Assembly (NCBI GenBank): GCA_027625915.1
Contig: JANTQA010000012.1
Location: forward strand, 15,276,501 to 15,340,500
Reading direction: 5' to 3'
Length of the DNA: 64,000 nt
From: Anaeramoeba flamelloides
Taxonomy: Eukaryota; Metamonada; Anaeramoebidae
Position numbers and translations under genes: made by a program. This document shows positions 22,721 through 35,853 of the stretch, piece after piece. Under the pieces are notes generated by a model. The model had not been told where the DNA came from. It saw only the letters and a list, made by a program, of their open reading frames with translations, and did no database searches. The first letter of the stretch is position 1. Every line of letters starts with the position of its first letter.

Positions 22721-25700
22721 TTATTTAAATTCAACTCGATATGGTACTTTTTTTTCACCTTTCATAATAGAATTCAGAATTCCAGTTTTTGAATCTAAAA
22801 CAATTGTAAGTGATTTCTCGTTGAATTCTTCTTTTTTTTGTTGAATTTTGTGTTTCAAAATTGATTTCTTTATTCCTTTCGGAAGTTGTTGTATCCATTC
22901 AAAATTTCCATTGTTAATTACAACTTTTACAGATGAGCAGCCAATTGAAACATTTGGCCCATTTAATTTAATTTCATTGTTTTGTTCTAGTTGCTTTTTT
23001 ATATTTATTATTGTTATTTCCTTTTCCTTTTCATTTACATTTTTTTTTTTTTTTTCTTTTTCTTTTTCATTTTTATTTTTGTTTGATTGTTCTTGTTTTT
23101 TTGGTGGTTGAATTATTTTTTCTTCTTTTTTTTTTGGTGGTTCTTGTTGTTCAATTTTTTTGATTGGCTGAGATTTAGGTTCTTTTTCAGTTTCGTTTTT
23201 TTTGGTTTTTTCAGTTGTTTCGATTGGTAAATCCTTGGGTTTATCAACAGTATCAACTAATTTGATTGTTGCTTTGAAAATATTTACAAAATCTTTTGGG
23301 AAATATCCTTCTTTCAATGTGTTATCAATTTTTCCAAATAACCAATTTTCATCAACAACTTCGAATATTTCTCCTTCATCACCAACTTTTAAGTCTAATT
23401 CTTTCTCATTTTCTGCATCAAATACATATTTTGCTTTGAATTTTTCAATTGTTTTTTCAATTGTTTTTTGTTCTTTTTTGGTTTCTTTGGGTAATTGTTT
23501 TTTTGGCGCTTTGGGTAATTCTTTCTTGGGTTCTTTGTGCAATTCTTCGGGTAGTTCTTTGGGTAGTTCTTTCTTTGGTTCTTTGGGTAGTTCTTTTTTT
23601 GGTTCTTTGGGCAATTCTTTTTTTGGTTCTTTGGGTAATTCTTTCTTGGGTTCTTTTGGCAATTCTTTTGGTAGTTCTTTTGGTAGTTCTTTTGGTAGTT
23701 CTTTCTTTGGTTCTTCTTTTGGTATTTCTTTTGGTAGTTCTTTTGGTTCTTCTTTTGGTAATTCTTTCTTGGGTTCTTTGGGTAATTCTTTCTTTGGTTC
23801 TTTCTTTGGTTCTTCTTTTGGTTCTATTTTTTGGCAATTCTTCAGGTAATTCTTCAGGTAATTCTTCGGGTAATTCTTCTGGCAATTCTTCGGGTAATTC
23901 ATTGGGCAATTCTTCTGGCAATTCGCCAGATAATTCTTCTGGTAATTCTTCGGGTAATTCGTCTGGTAATTCTTCAGGTAATTCATCAGGCAATTCATCG
24001 GGTAGTTCATCTGGTAATTCATCAGGTAATTCGTCGGGTAATTCGTCGGGTAACTCGTCAGGTAATTCTTCGGGTAGTTCATCAGGTAGTTCAACAGGTA
24101 ATTCCATGGGTTTTTCCTTTAGTTTTTCCATTGGTTTTTCTTTTGGCTTTTCTTTTGATTTTGTTTCTATTTGAAAAAAAAAATAAAAAGGGAGTTAATA
24201 AGGAATATACAAATAAACAAGCAGATAGAGAGGGATAAATATAGATATTTAGATTCAATTTTGAAATTTAAGATTAATGTATATAAAAAAAAAAAAAAAA
24301 AAAAATTCTAAAATGTAATTTTTTCAAGATTTTCATCTTCAAAATAAAAAAAAAATGGATTTTATGAAAAATCGCAAAAAAAAAAAAAAAAACTTGGAAA
24401 AATCAAAATAAACTAAAATTCCAAAATTATTCACGCATTCAAAAAGGACCAAACAATCACAATAATACAATTTCACTCAAATTAGAAATATTGTGATTTT
24501 TGTTAAAATATGAAAATCATTTTTTTTATCATTTGGTTTTTCGTTTTCATTTCATTTTTTTGAATTACATAAGTTGTTTCGTTCGATCCATAATTTTTTT
24601 CAACAGTTGATATTAGGAACAATTTTAATAAAAAAAATTAAAAAGTTAACAATTTACCTTTAGTTGTTGTTTGTTGATTTTGATTTTTCATTTCCCATTT
24701 TGATACAATTCCCCCAGTTTTAATATTTGATTGAATTCCTCTTCCTCTTCCAGTTACAGTTACAGTTCCTCGACCGTTCCCTCTACCTCGGTCAAATCCT
24801 GTTCCTCTGCCAAATCCTCTACTGGTTCCTCCTCGTGTTGCTCTTCCAGTTCCGGTTCCAGTTCCTATTCCTCTTCCAGTTCCTGTCCCTCTTCCAGTTC
24901 CTCTTCCAGTTCCTCTTCCAGTTCCTCTTCCAGTTCCTCTTCCAGCCACTCTCCCTGTTCCTCTTCCAAATCCTCTGCCTGTTCCTCCTCGTGTTCCTCC
25001 TCGTGTCCCTCCCCTGGTTCCCCCCCGGGTTCCTCCTCTGGTCCCTCCTCTGGTACCTCCTCTGGTTACTCTCCCTGTTCCTCTCCCTGTTCCTCTCCCT
25101 GTTCCTCTTCCGGTTCCTCTTCCGGTTCCTCTTCCAGTTCCTCTACCAAATCCTTTTCCGGTTCCTCTTCCAGTTCCTCTTCTAGTTCCTCTGCCAAATC
25201 CTCCTCTGGTTACTCTTCCTGTTCCTCTTACAGATACATTTACTTTACCTGTTCCTCGTCCCCCACCTCTACTTCTTCCCATCATTCTTTCTTTCATCCA
25301 TGGTGGTGTTTTATTAACTTCAGTATCTAGAATTATTTTGTAATTGTTTCATGATTTTTATTGATATATATAGATATATATATGTATATATATATATAAT
25401 TAACAAATATTGAAATTTTATTGAAAAAATTAATAATTAGATTGTGTTTAAGGATGTAAGTACATTTTCCCATTTTGAAAAAATTTAATTGTGTGTCCAT
25501 TACTGAAAATTATTTTTTAAGTGCCAACAGATATTGAAACTTTGAAACTAAAACACCATCCACTAGTCTATTCGTGAAAAGAATCAAAGTAATTCTGAGT
25601 TGAATCTTAAAATTTTTCAATTTTTTGAACATTTTTTTTGATTAAATTTTTCGTTTTATTAAATTTGGTTTTGGATCTAGAGATGTGTTTATACGAACGA

Positions 25701-28700
25701 TTGAAATTAATCAAACAGTAAACCAAAAAAATATACCCAAAAAGGTGTGCATTTGAATCAAATATTTTCTTTTAGAAGACCAAACACGAAAGATCACCTT
25801 TCCAAATAAATTTGTTGAAATCAATGAATGAAAAAAAAAAAAATCGAATAAAAACCTATTTTGGAAGATTTGTTTATTATTTATCTTCTTAGTTTGTATG
25901 AATCCAAACTATTTTTTTCCTTGAATTTCTCGCCCCATTACTATTTATTATTATTTTTAAAAACCTTTTGTGACAAATTTGCTTTCAAAATTCTTTTTTA
26001 AAATATTTTTATCAAACAAAGCCAAAACCAAGGAATAATATTTCAAAAATTAAAATAAAGGGGTTGAATTCTTGGAATCAAAAAACAGTTACAAAAGATT
26101 CAAATCAAAATAATTGAGAAATTCAATAACAAATTTTTATCAGATTCAGAATTTTTTTGAGTTCTCATTTTAATGGAAAATAAATAATTATAAAATCAAA
26201 CGAATTTGTCCAATAAACGGTCATTCTCAAGAAGAATTACAAAAATCTCTGATTTTCTGAACTAAAACTAGAATTAGATGACATAAATGAAAATAGGATT
26301 TTTAAATTCATTTTGGAAATTCTTTAGAAATAAACAGTAATTTGTTTATCAAAAATTTTACAAACATAATTTTTTTCATAAAGAATTAAAAATAAAACCA
26401 AATAAAGAATCAGTAATTGTGTAAAATTTTATAGATAAGATCAAGTAATAAATGATTTTTATTTATTTTTTTTTGATCGATTTTTTCATTTTTTTGATTT
26501 GCGTTTTTTTTGTTGGTATGAAAATATTTTCTACTAGGATATTTTCCACTCTCATATTTATTAAAATATTAATGTATTTTGCTAAAGAAATGATTTGAAA
26601 AATTCAGTTTCACACAAATGGTGGCACTCAAAAAATGAAAAATGTACTTACCCCCTTAAAAATTTTTTTGAATTTTTCAACATAAAACATAATTATTCAT
26701 CAGTTAATGAATATTTCTAATTATTTATTATAACTTTTTCTTTATTTGTGTTAATACATATTAACAGAAGATCAAAATTGTTCATGTGTAATATGAGGAT
26801 TATTTTGTTATTTTTATCATTTAAATAGTTTTTTTTGGTTTTATGTATGCATTTCAAATAAAAAAAACTTTGTTTTTTTATTTATTAAAAACAAATGTTC
26901 ATTTCCTCAACAAGATGATCAATTAAAATATTTTAACAAGAATATTACAATTTTAGTTGATAATTTTTCAAACTATTTTTGAACTGTTTGTCAAAGAAAT
27001 GTTTTTCCATCAAAATTTCTTCTTTTACAAAACAGTTCGATTATTAATGAATAATTTGATTTTTAAATTTTGAAAGAAACCAAAAAAGTAAAGAATTTAT
27101 TACTGATATATTCAAAAAAAAATGTTCCAAAATATTAATTATTTTTTGAAAAATCTTCAATATGTTTTCTCTGAAGATGAGAGATTCTTTATTTAATTAA
27201 TCCTTTTTTTTAAGATAAATTTTGTTGATATTTCAAACCATATTAAAACGTAAAAATTTGATTATTTTTTCATCTTTTTGATATGTGAATGAACTTTATT
27301 GTAATTGGGAAAAATAGAAGCATCTAATTATTATTTTATTCTTTTTATTATATTATGTGATTTCTGGGTTTTTTTTGTTGAATAATTTTTGTTTTCCTGT
27401 TTACATTTTTTTGAGGTTCAAAATAATTTTAAATTGATAAAATTGGAATTAAACATTCAATATTTTTTTTCATTTATGTTTTTTTTAAGGAAGTAAGTAC
27501 ATTTTTCCATTTTGAAAAATTTTAATTGTGTGAACATTACTGAAAATTATTTTTTGAGTGCCAACAGATAGTGAAACTTTGGAACCAAAACACCATTCGC
27601 TAATCTATTTGTGAAAAGAATCAAAGTAATTCTGAGTTGAATCTTAAATTTTTCAATTTTTTGAACATTTTTTTTGATTAAATTTTTCGTTTTATTAAAT
27701 TTGGTTTTGGATCTAGAGATGTGTTTATACGAACGATTGAAATTAATCAAACAGTAAACCAAAAAAATATACCCAAAAAGGTGTGCATTTGAATCAAATA
27801 TTTTCTTTTAGAAGACCAAACACGAAAGATCACCTTTCCAAATAAATTTGTTGAAATCAATGAATGAAAAAAAAAAAAATCGATAAAAACCTATTTTCGA
27901 AGATTGGTTTTCTTTATCTTCTTAGTTTGTGTGAATACAAACTATTTTTTTCCTTAAATTTCTCGCCCCATTACTATTTATTATTATTTTTAAAAACCTT
28001 TTGTGAAAAATTTGCTTTCAAAATTCTTTTTTCAAATATTTTTATCAAACCAAGCCAAAACAAGGAATAATATTTCAAAAATTAAAATAAAGGGGTTGAA
28101 TTCTTGGAATCAAAAAACAGTTACAAAAGATTCAAATCAAAATAATTGAAAAATTCAATAACAAATTTCAATCAGATTCAGAATTTTTTTGAGTTCTCAT
28201 TTTAATGGAAAATAAATAATTATAAAATCAAACGAATTTGTCCAATAAACCCTCATTCTCAAGAAGAATTAAAACAATCTCTGATTTTCTTAACTAAAAC
28301 TAGAATTAGATGACATAAATGAAAATAGGAATTCTGAATTCATTTTGGAAATTCTTTCGAAATTAACAGTAATTTGTTTATCAAAAATTTTCCAAACAAA
28401 ATTTTTTTCATAAAGAATTAAAAATAAAACCAAATAAAGAATCAGTAATTGTGTAAAATCTTACAGATAAGATCAAGTAATAAATGATTTTTATTTATTT
28501 TTTTTTGATCGATTTTTTCATTTTTTTGATTTGTGTTTTTTTTGTTGGTATGAAAATATCTTATACTAGGATATATTCCACTCTAGTATTTATTAAAATA
28601 TCAATGTATTTGGCTAAAAAAATGATTTGAATAATTCAGTTTCACCTAAATGGTGGCACTCAAAAAATGAAAAATGTACTTACCCCCTTAAATAATTTTG

Positions 28701-29948
28701 GAACAAAATAACAAAATACTTTTTAATTTTCTTTTCCAACAGTTTAAAGATTGATATTTGATTGTTTAACCAATTAAAATTTGTGATCTCGATTTCAATA
28801 ATTATCTTGATAAGAATTAATAAAATGAAAATTAAATTGCAAGTCTTTTGAAGATTTGTTGGTGAAAGTGCAAAATTTCTTTGAGAATCAAAAAAAAAAA
28901 AAAAATAAATGTCTGATTGTTTCCAAAATAAAAGAAGAGAAAAAAAAATAACAGTGCTTTGTTTGTTTTAAACATTCCAATTTGTTTGAAAGTAAAGAAT
29001 AAAAGAAAAAGTTAAGTTTGTTTTGGATCGAAAAAAGAGAAATAAATCAAAAGCTTTTGTGAGAAAAAAAAAGTTATTACTTTTGTTCTGAGTTTTGTTT
29101 TCAGTCTCAACTGTTTCTTGTTTCGATTTTTTTTTTCTTCGGTTTAAAATTGCACTCAATTCATTTGACATTTGTGGTTCTTTTTTTTTTTTTTTTTTGG
29201 AAATGATGTTTGATTAAGTCCACTTCTTCCTCCTAAAATCCCATTCATCAGGCCTCCTCCTCCCCCTCCTCCCCCTCCTGACCTTTGTTGTCTTTGTTGT
29301 GGAATTTCATTCTTTAAATTGATAGATTGTCATTAACAAAGGAAATTAAAATTGTTTTCAAAAAAAAAAAAACAAAAACAAAACAAAAAGTTTTTTGGAA
29401 AATTGGAAAATTATTTGATATTTTCAAAAAAAATAGAAATAACAAATTAAAAAATCACACACCTCATTTAAAACACGAACAAAATTGCCTATTTGTCATG
29501 TTGTTTTTTTTGCATTTAGTTGTAAAAAAATTTATTTTTTTGTTGTTTTTGTTTTTTGTTTTGTGTTTGGTACAGTTTTATTGGATTAGAATTTCAAAAA
29601 ACAAACAAAGAAATTGGTTTTAATTTTGGAAAGGTGATCACAAATCGTCCAAATTAACAATAAAAGAATTGTTAAATCAGAAAAATATGAAATAATTGGA
29701 ATTCGAGTCAAATAAAAAGAAAAGAGATAAAATTGAGAAAGAAAAAAGAAAAAAAAGTTAAACAAAAATGGATTTTTTTTCTTTTTACTTGGGAAATAGC
29801 CTTTTGATGTTTCTGAAAACCCTGCCCACCATTCACTACCATCATCAATAACTTGAATTTTTTCACCCACACCAAATGATATTTGACTTTCATCCTCGCC
29901 ATTATATGCATAAAGCGTTTCAACCCAAAACAAGGTTTTTTGGTTCAT
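22721..29948 (-). CDS. Two-SH3-domain protein with RG-rich and ELPEE/KEPKKELP repeats (right copy)
   Basis: Mirror copy of the gene at 5340-12579. Exons in gene order: 29948-29789, 29277-29081, 25317-24658 and 24166-22721. Exons 1 and 3 are the same length as on the left. The exon 3/exon 4 junction is in frame here (G|AA gives Glu, then TKSKEKPKEKPMEKLKEKP), whereas the left copy has an extra A. From about residue KFKAKYVFDAENEKEL to the stop the second SH3 and tail read in one frame, again better than on the left. Against that, exon 2 is one base shorter (an 18-base A run against 19 mixed bases), one extra A follows the ELPEE repeats near 23830, and a compensating pair of A-run changes alters about 10 residues near the C-terminus. 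Neither copy is fully open as written. Function as for the left copy: SH3 adaptor, partner unknown. Confidence 0.72.
25452..26655. mobile_element. 1.2 kb TTAA-flanked transposon-like element, copy R2
   Basis: Inverted counterpart of copy L2, TTAA at 25448-25451 and 26656-26659, in intron 2 of the right SH3 gene. It carries a clump of at least six substitutions near its GGGGG end (about 26505-26585) not seen in the other three copies, including loss of the ACTAGAGTGG motif shared by L1, L2 and R1. Confidence 0.82.
27489..28687. mobile_element. 1.2 kb TTAA-flanked transposon-like element, copy R1
   Basis: Inverted counterpart of copy L1, TTAA at 27485-27488 and 28688-28691. Same termini (GGAAGTAAGTACATTTTTCC and GGGGGTAAGTACATTTTTC, reading inward). 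It has no transposase and lies in intron 2 of the right SH3 gene. Confidence 0.82.
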
Positions 29949-30805
29949 TTTCAATTTGAAAAAGTTATTTTGAAAAAAATGAAACCTTCGAATAGTATTT
30001 TTAAAGTTAATTGTATTGCCTAATTCAAAAGAAACAGAAAACAAAAGTTTACACACTCATTCTTGTAAAACAAGAAAAATGTTGAATTTAATTCGATATT
30101 TCAAGTGGTTTTTTTTTCTTTTTTATGTAATTATTTCTAATTAATGGGATTAAATTTGATATTAACACTCAAAAAAACTAGATACCCTTTTTTTTGCTTT
30201 TGTATTTAAAGATCAAATTCTTTATTTAATTCTGTTCTTTTTTTTTTGGTTAATTTATTTTTACCTTTAAATAAAAATAAGTTTGGATCATTTGAATAAT
30301 TTTCATTTATTTGGAGAGTTGTTTTCGGTAATAGGTTTTTAAGATTTTTTGAAGAAAAAAATGGTTATTATTTGGAAGTATATTGAAAAGTGAACAAATT
30401 TTTTTATAATGATTTTTCGAATTCATTTAGAATCTAATTTTTTGTCATTTAGAACATTTTTTAAAAACTTATTTTTCATCTATTTAACTGTCATTTTTTA
30501 TTTGTTTATAAGTTTTGATTTTGAAAACCGTGTAGGTACTTGGATAATAATGAAAATAAAAGATAATTTTTTTATGAAAAAGTTGAAATAATTTGCTTGT
30601 CAAATAATCAATTTTTTACGAAAATATTTTTTAGGGGGTTCTTTTTTATTTTTTGAGATTAAAGGAAATTATTAAAAAATTCCTATATGGAATCTTCAAA
30701 TTGATGAATTGAAATTTCACATGAAAACAAAAAAAAAAGTTTTAATTTTTTAAAATATATTTTAAATTAAATACAAAATTAATAAATAAAACTAATAACT
30801 TTTAT

Positions 30806-33800
30806 AAAAGGTCTTCACAAATAATTTCTCAAATTATCTTACACTACTGTTTTTTTAGATACTAAAGGGTATAAAAAAATCCAATATATTTTACTTTCAC
30901 TTTATTTTCCTTTCCCTTTCTTTTTACCTAAAGGATATCAAGAAATAGATTGAAATTTGTTATTTTGGTTACTGTTAAAGTTTCTTGATTACTTTGTAGA
31001 GAAACGCTTTGGGGTGAACTAACAGTTCAAAAGGAATAGATTATTATGAAATTGGAAAAAAAGATAATCAGTTGAAATATTATTCTATTTAAATATTAAA
31101 TATCAGTATTAGATTCATTTATTATTATTATTATTATTATTATACTTTTAAACACTTAATTTAGTTTTATTTTTGTTTTTCCATTCCTCAATAATGAAGA
31201 AAAGTCAAGTTCTTCAAAAAAATAAAAAATAAAAAAAAAAAAAAAAGATTTATCACTATTCTATGAACAATCTATTTGGAACTCTCAAAAAGAAAAAAAG
31301 TTAAAATTCAATTCCAAAAATTAACACTTTCAACATAATTGACTATAATAAAAATTTGTCTCAATTAACTGAAAATTTAAATTAATATTATGAAGTTCAA
31401 ATGTTTCATGAAATTATTCTTTTTAAAACCTTTTTCTAGCCAATCATCTCAATAATTCAATCTTTTAAATTTATAAATATTGAGTAATTATTTTCAAAGA
31501 TTTTAATTGGGAGAGACATTTATAAACTCTATTTCAAAATTATTGGATATTAAAAATCAAATTTTAAAATTAAATATTTTCATAAATTGGGGCTATCTAT
31601 TCAAATAAAAAAATTACAATTTTAATATTCAGTTCTATATACTAATTATATTTGTTTTTTGTCTATAAATAAAATAAAAAAAGTTCTAAAAAAAATAAAA
31701 AAATGGGCCATTTATTATGAAATTTAGTTTGCAAATCATTAAAATTCAGATTGGTGTATTTTTGAAATTTGTCTGGTCAAATTTTCGTAAAAATGAAGAT
31801 TAATTTACTTAAACAGTTAATATTAAAGAAATCATAAATATTTGACACCAATTACTGGTTTGAAAAAAATTAAAGTTAGAATACTTGCTTATATATTATC
31901 AATGTTAAATTTTGAATTTCATCATTAGTAATTAAGTTCAATTATTATATCATCATATTTCCTTAATTTAAAAAATTATATGTCTGTTGTATTGATAGTT
32001 TTGAATAAAATTAAGATTTTTAAAAGTACCCAGTTAAGAACAATGGATATTTTTTTTTAATTAAAAAAATTAGAAAAATAGTTTATACTTAAATTAATTT
32101 TAGTTTGATTTAACTTTGTGGTATTTACTTGAAAAAAATAAGGAATATAAAAATGTATTACTCTTCTAATATAACTGAAATATTTTTAGAAAAAATTGAA
32201 CTCATGTTAAATAATATTTATACTAAGTTTTTCAATATTTATAAGAATCAGATAAAATCCTTGGTTTTACCTAGTTCTTTTGAATTCTGTAAAAAACGAA
32301 AATTAATTCAAAAAAAAAACTATTTTAAATCAATAAATAATAATTTAATAATCTAACTAATCGATTCCCACTTTGAAAGATATTTATTAAATTAAAAACA
32401 CTTTCGAATGATTATAAAATTATAACTTTGAATAAAAATAAAAATTCAACTTTTTTATGTTTGTGTTTGAAAAATATATTTTTCAAAAATTAGCGATTTA
32501 TAAGTTAAATTGTAAAGAGTTATATATATTATAATATAATTCCAATTTTTTTATCATTAGAGTTTCATTGAAATAGTTTTAAGATTTTAAAATTGATTTT
32601 ATTATAATTTTATTTTTGTTGAAGTTATAAAATTAAAAACAAACAGTGAAGGAATCGGCAGGGGTATAATGGAAATGTCTTTTATTAGAATATCAATAAT
32701 AAAAAATTGAGAAAAATTGTAAATTAATTTTATTTAAATTTACAATTTAATTGACAGTTTAAAATATATATGAAGATAATTTATAAGAAAGTTTTTCCTA
32801 GTTATCCCCCCTTTCATTTTTTGATTGTCTTGATATAAACACCACTTTTCACATATATTTTTTGAATCATTATTAAAAGTAATTATTTTTTTATTTAATC
32901 TTATATTAATTTTCAATAAAACTGCTAAACATACTGAAAATATTTTTGAATAATTAAAAAAAATGAAAAAAAAGGAAAAAAAAAAAAAACATTTTGGTTT
33001 ATTTTAAGAAATTAAATAATTAAAAACAAAAAATGGTTTTAAATGTTCCAGATTATGTTTCTGTTTGAGAAATTATTATAACAGGATTTCTAAAATATTT
33101 ATGAATTCTACTTGAATAATTTTTTTTTAATGAAATTTCAAATATTTATCTGTCTCTGGATTTTAATATTGTTTGTTGAAAACTGTTTTTGTTTCTCTTA
33201 CAATTTACGTTTCCTTAAAATGAATCAATTCTGATTTATTTTATATCTATATTAAAAGATATTCAGAAATGGGGAGAAATAAAAATATTTCACTAAAAGG
33301 GGTAAAACCATTTAAAAATGAAATTTGAATAATTTAGAACTTCGGGAAACAATATTCAAGGAACTTATTATTTTTTTTTTTTTTTCATTTTTGGATCTTG
33401 AATTATTTTTTTATATGCAAATCATTTGTTTTTTGAAAAGTAATAAAAAATTCATATTTTCTAATCTTTTTTTTTTTTTTTATAATTAGGTTAATAGTGT
33501 TAGAAAATTATTTAACTTTTTCAATTTTAATGATTTGAAGTTGAATTTTCAATTGATTAAAAATAAATAAGATATTTGAAGAATATTTACTGATGATATT
33601 TTAAAGTCTATTCAAAAAAAAATCTAAAAATTTTTTTTGGTTAAAATCCTTGTGGTTAGTATACAAAGGATTTATATATTGTAAAAATGGTTTTGATCAT
33701 TTTATGTGAATATGTTATGTATAAAATATAAAAATATATTTCGTTCTATGGTTTATAAGATAAAAGAAAAACAGAAAAAAACATTAAAAAAAAAAAAAAT

Positions 33801-34500
33801 ACAAAAAGAAAAAAAAATAATTACAATTAAGTAAAAATGATAAATTGTATTTTAAAATGTTGTTAATAAGGAAAATTGATTTTGGGTTCAAATGTAATCT
33901 ATCAGATATTGATATCTTGATTCTTTATCAAAGAAAAACCCTTGAAAATAATTGAAATGGAAATTAATTTGCTTATTTTTCAATAATTATAATAATTTCA
34001 TTAAAAAGAAAAAAAATCCTTATTTTCTGTTTAGGTTTTTATTTTATGTAATTTAGATTTAAGAAATATGTTTTTTTCAATAATTTTTTACAGGAAACAA
34101 CTAAAATAATTGATTTTTCTTATTTAAATGAAACATTATTTCAAAGAATCTATTAATCATTTCCAAACTATAAATTAGAACTATATTATTTAGATTATAA
34201 AAAAAGTTGAATTATAGGCAGAAAACTCTATAATTAATTATTTTACAAACTATTTGAAATTTTTTTTTTTTGAAAATTTTTCTAATTTTTGTTTTTTTTT
34301 ATATCTATTTTGAGTGATTAAAGACAAATTTAATTATAAAATATTTTGAAAGAATCTCGAAAAAAATTATTTTGTAAAAAGTGAAGTTCAGAAACTAATT
34401 TTTAAAATAATAATAATAAACTCAAAAATAGGATCATTTCGAGGAAAAAAATTGTTTACTAAAAATCCGCTAATGTAAATATATATATATATATATATAT

Positions 34501-34556
<56 letters not shown>

Positions 34557-35853
34557 AGAACAATAAATTGTATCTATTTATGATTATTATTATGATAATT
34601 GTTACTTTCAAATTGAGCTTTTAGAACTGGATCTTTACTCAAGAAATTATTTCTTTTTCGTTTTCTAATCAAAAAGATCTTTATTTTTTGTTTAGTACAT
34701 GAGAGTCTTTTGTTTCTTCTTTTTTTCAACTTCAAAAGTTGTTTTTTATACAATGTCATTTTTAGCATTTAATTCACCTGTTAGATTATATTCCAATTAA
34801 GAATAATGATTTTTTGAATTAAACAACAATATAAATAATAAAAAAAATATTTGATTCTAAAAAATTTTAAAAATGTATTTTATCTTAAAAAAATATAAAA
34901 AATAATCTCACGATCTTGCAAAAATCAAAAATCAACGGTGTTGATTTATATTTTTATTAAGTACTCTTAAAAAAAGAATTTCAAATAGTGGATTGAATAG
35001 AATTTTTATAAGAAATTACAATATTTCAATAAAATCATTTCATTTTATGATTGATAATTGTCAAACGGCTTGTTTCCCAACTGTTATCCAAAAAGAAGAA
35101 GATTCAAAATTTTGATTTCCTAATTACTCAATTCTGCAAACCAAAATTTTTCAGAATTTTTCAAAAAAAGATCAAATAAAATCAAAATTAAATAAAACTC
35201 TTAACATTTAAGAATTAAAACCCCACTAATTATTAAATACCTACACTTCCATTTGTTCTTTCTTATTATAAAATTCCAATTTCTGAAACTATTTTTAAAA
35301 CAATATCATTTGAAACAACCTATAAAAATCATATTAAGTTGCAGATCAATCAACTTAGAATTAAAATAATGAAGATTAGGGATATAAACTCGGACAGTTC
35401 TGTTTTTCATTCGTTCGTTTATTGTTAACTTTTGAATTGAAAAGAAAACATTTATTCAGAAAAAATGAAATTTGTTTGTAAAATGTGATTTTGGAAAATA
35501 TCTCTTTTTTGATCAAAAAGTTCTGATTTTCCTTAATAAAGATCGATTTCTATAACTAGACCAATAGCTTTCAAAAGAAAAACCAAAAGTTACTCAGATC
35601 GATTGGAGCCTAATAAGATTTAACTTGAAAAAATAATTTGGGTTTTTATTTCTTTGGCTTACGTAATCTAGACAATCCTTTCAAAGTGAATTTGGTTGAA
35701 TTCAAAAAAACAAAGAAAATTGACTGGAATAACTTTTCAAATAATATATTTTCCAATCATATTTTGATTACAATCAAAAAAACACAAACCAGATCTCAAA
35801 CAAAGAAAAACCATTTTTTTTCTTATTTACTCTTTTTTATTTTTTCGAAACAA
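30806..35853. other. 5 kb AT-rich intergenic region
   Basis: Between the right arm and the importin gene. Short open stretches (for example 32129-32356 and, on minus, 34574-34768) have no known motif and the base composition of non-coding DNA. An ATT triplet tract lies near 31118-31142 and a dinucleotide microsatellite at 34479-34554. No RNA gene was recognised. The last 200 bases upstream of 35854 are open in frame with the importin but A-rich, and I treat them as 5' untranslated. Confidence 0.5.
34479..34554. repeat. Compound (AT)n-(GT)n microsatellite
   Basis: An AT dinucleotide run to 34501 is followed, after AC, by 26 perfect GT units (34503-34554). It is the only long GT run in the window. 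Alternating purine-pyrimidine DNA of this kind can adopt left-handed Z-DNA; no function is claimed here. Confidence 0.95.

Larger units (their letters stand above)
22467..30805 (-). repeat. Right arm of giant inverted duplication
   Basis: Reverse complement of 4464-12833, 8.34 kb long, with the same gene, intron and transposon-like elements in mirrored order. It is about 31 bases shorter than the left arm, mostly from homopolymer differences. One local cluster of substitutions stands out at about 26505-26585. Beyond 30805 the sequence (AAAGGTCTTCACAA) has no partner on the left, where the LINE tail begins. Confidence 0.93.

Noticed and set aside
22721-24238. Long overlapping open frames on both strands over the ELPEE/KEPKKELP repeat and over the RG repeat, encoding poly-Ser, poly-Leu/Val or FGSFGNS proteins
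   Set aside because: They are readings of a simple DNA repeat in other frames. Only the frame linked to SH3 exons with matching splice phases is supported.
4464-30805. Inverted duplication as purely an assembly artefact
   Set aside because: It cannot be excluded, but the arms differ by real-looking substitutions (for example about 26505-26585) and are separated by 9.6 kb of unique sequence, which a simple chimeric fold-back read would not give. Kept as a finding with a read-level test.
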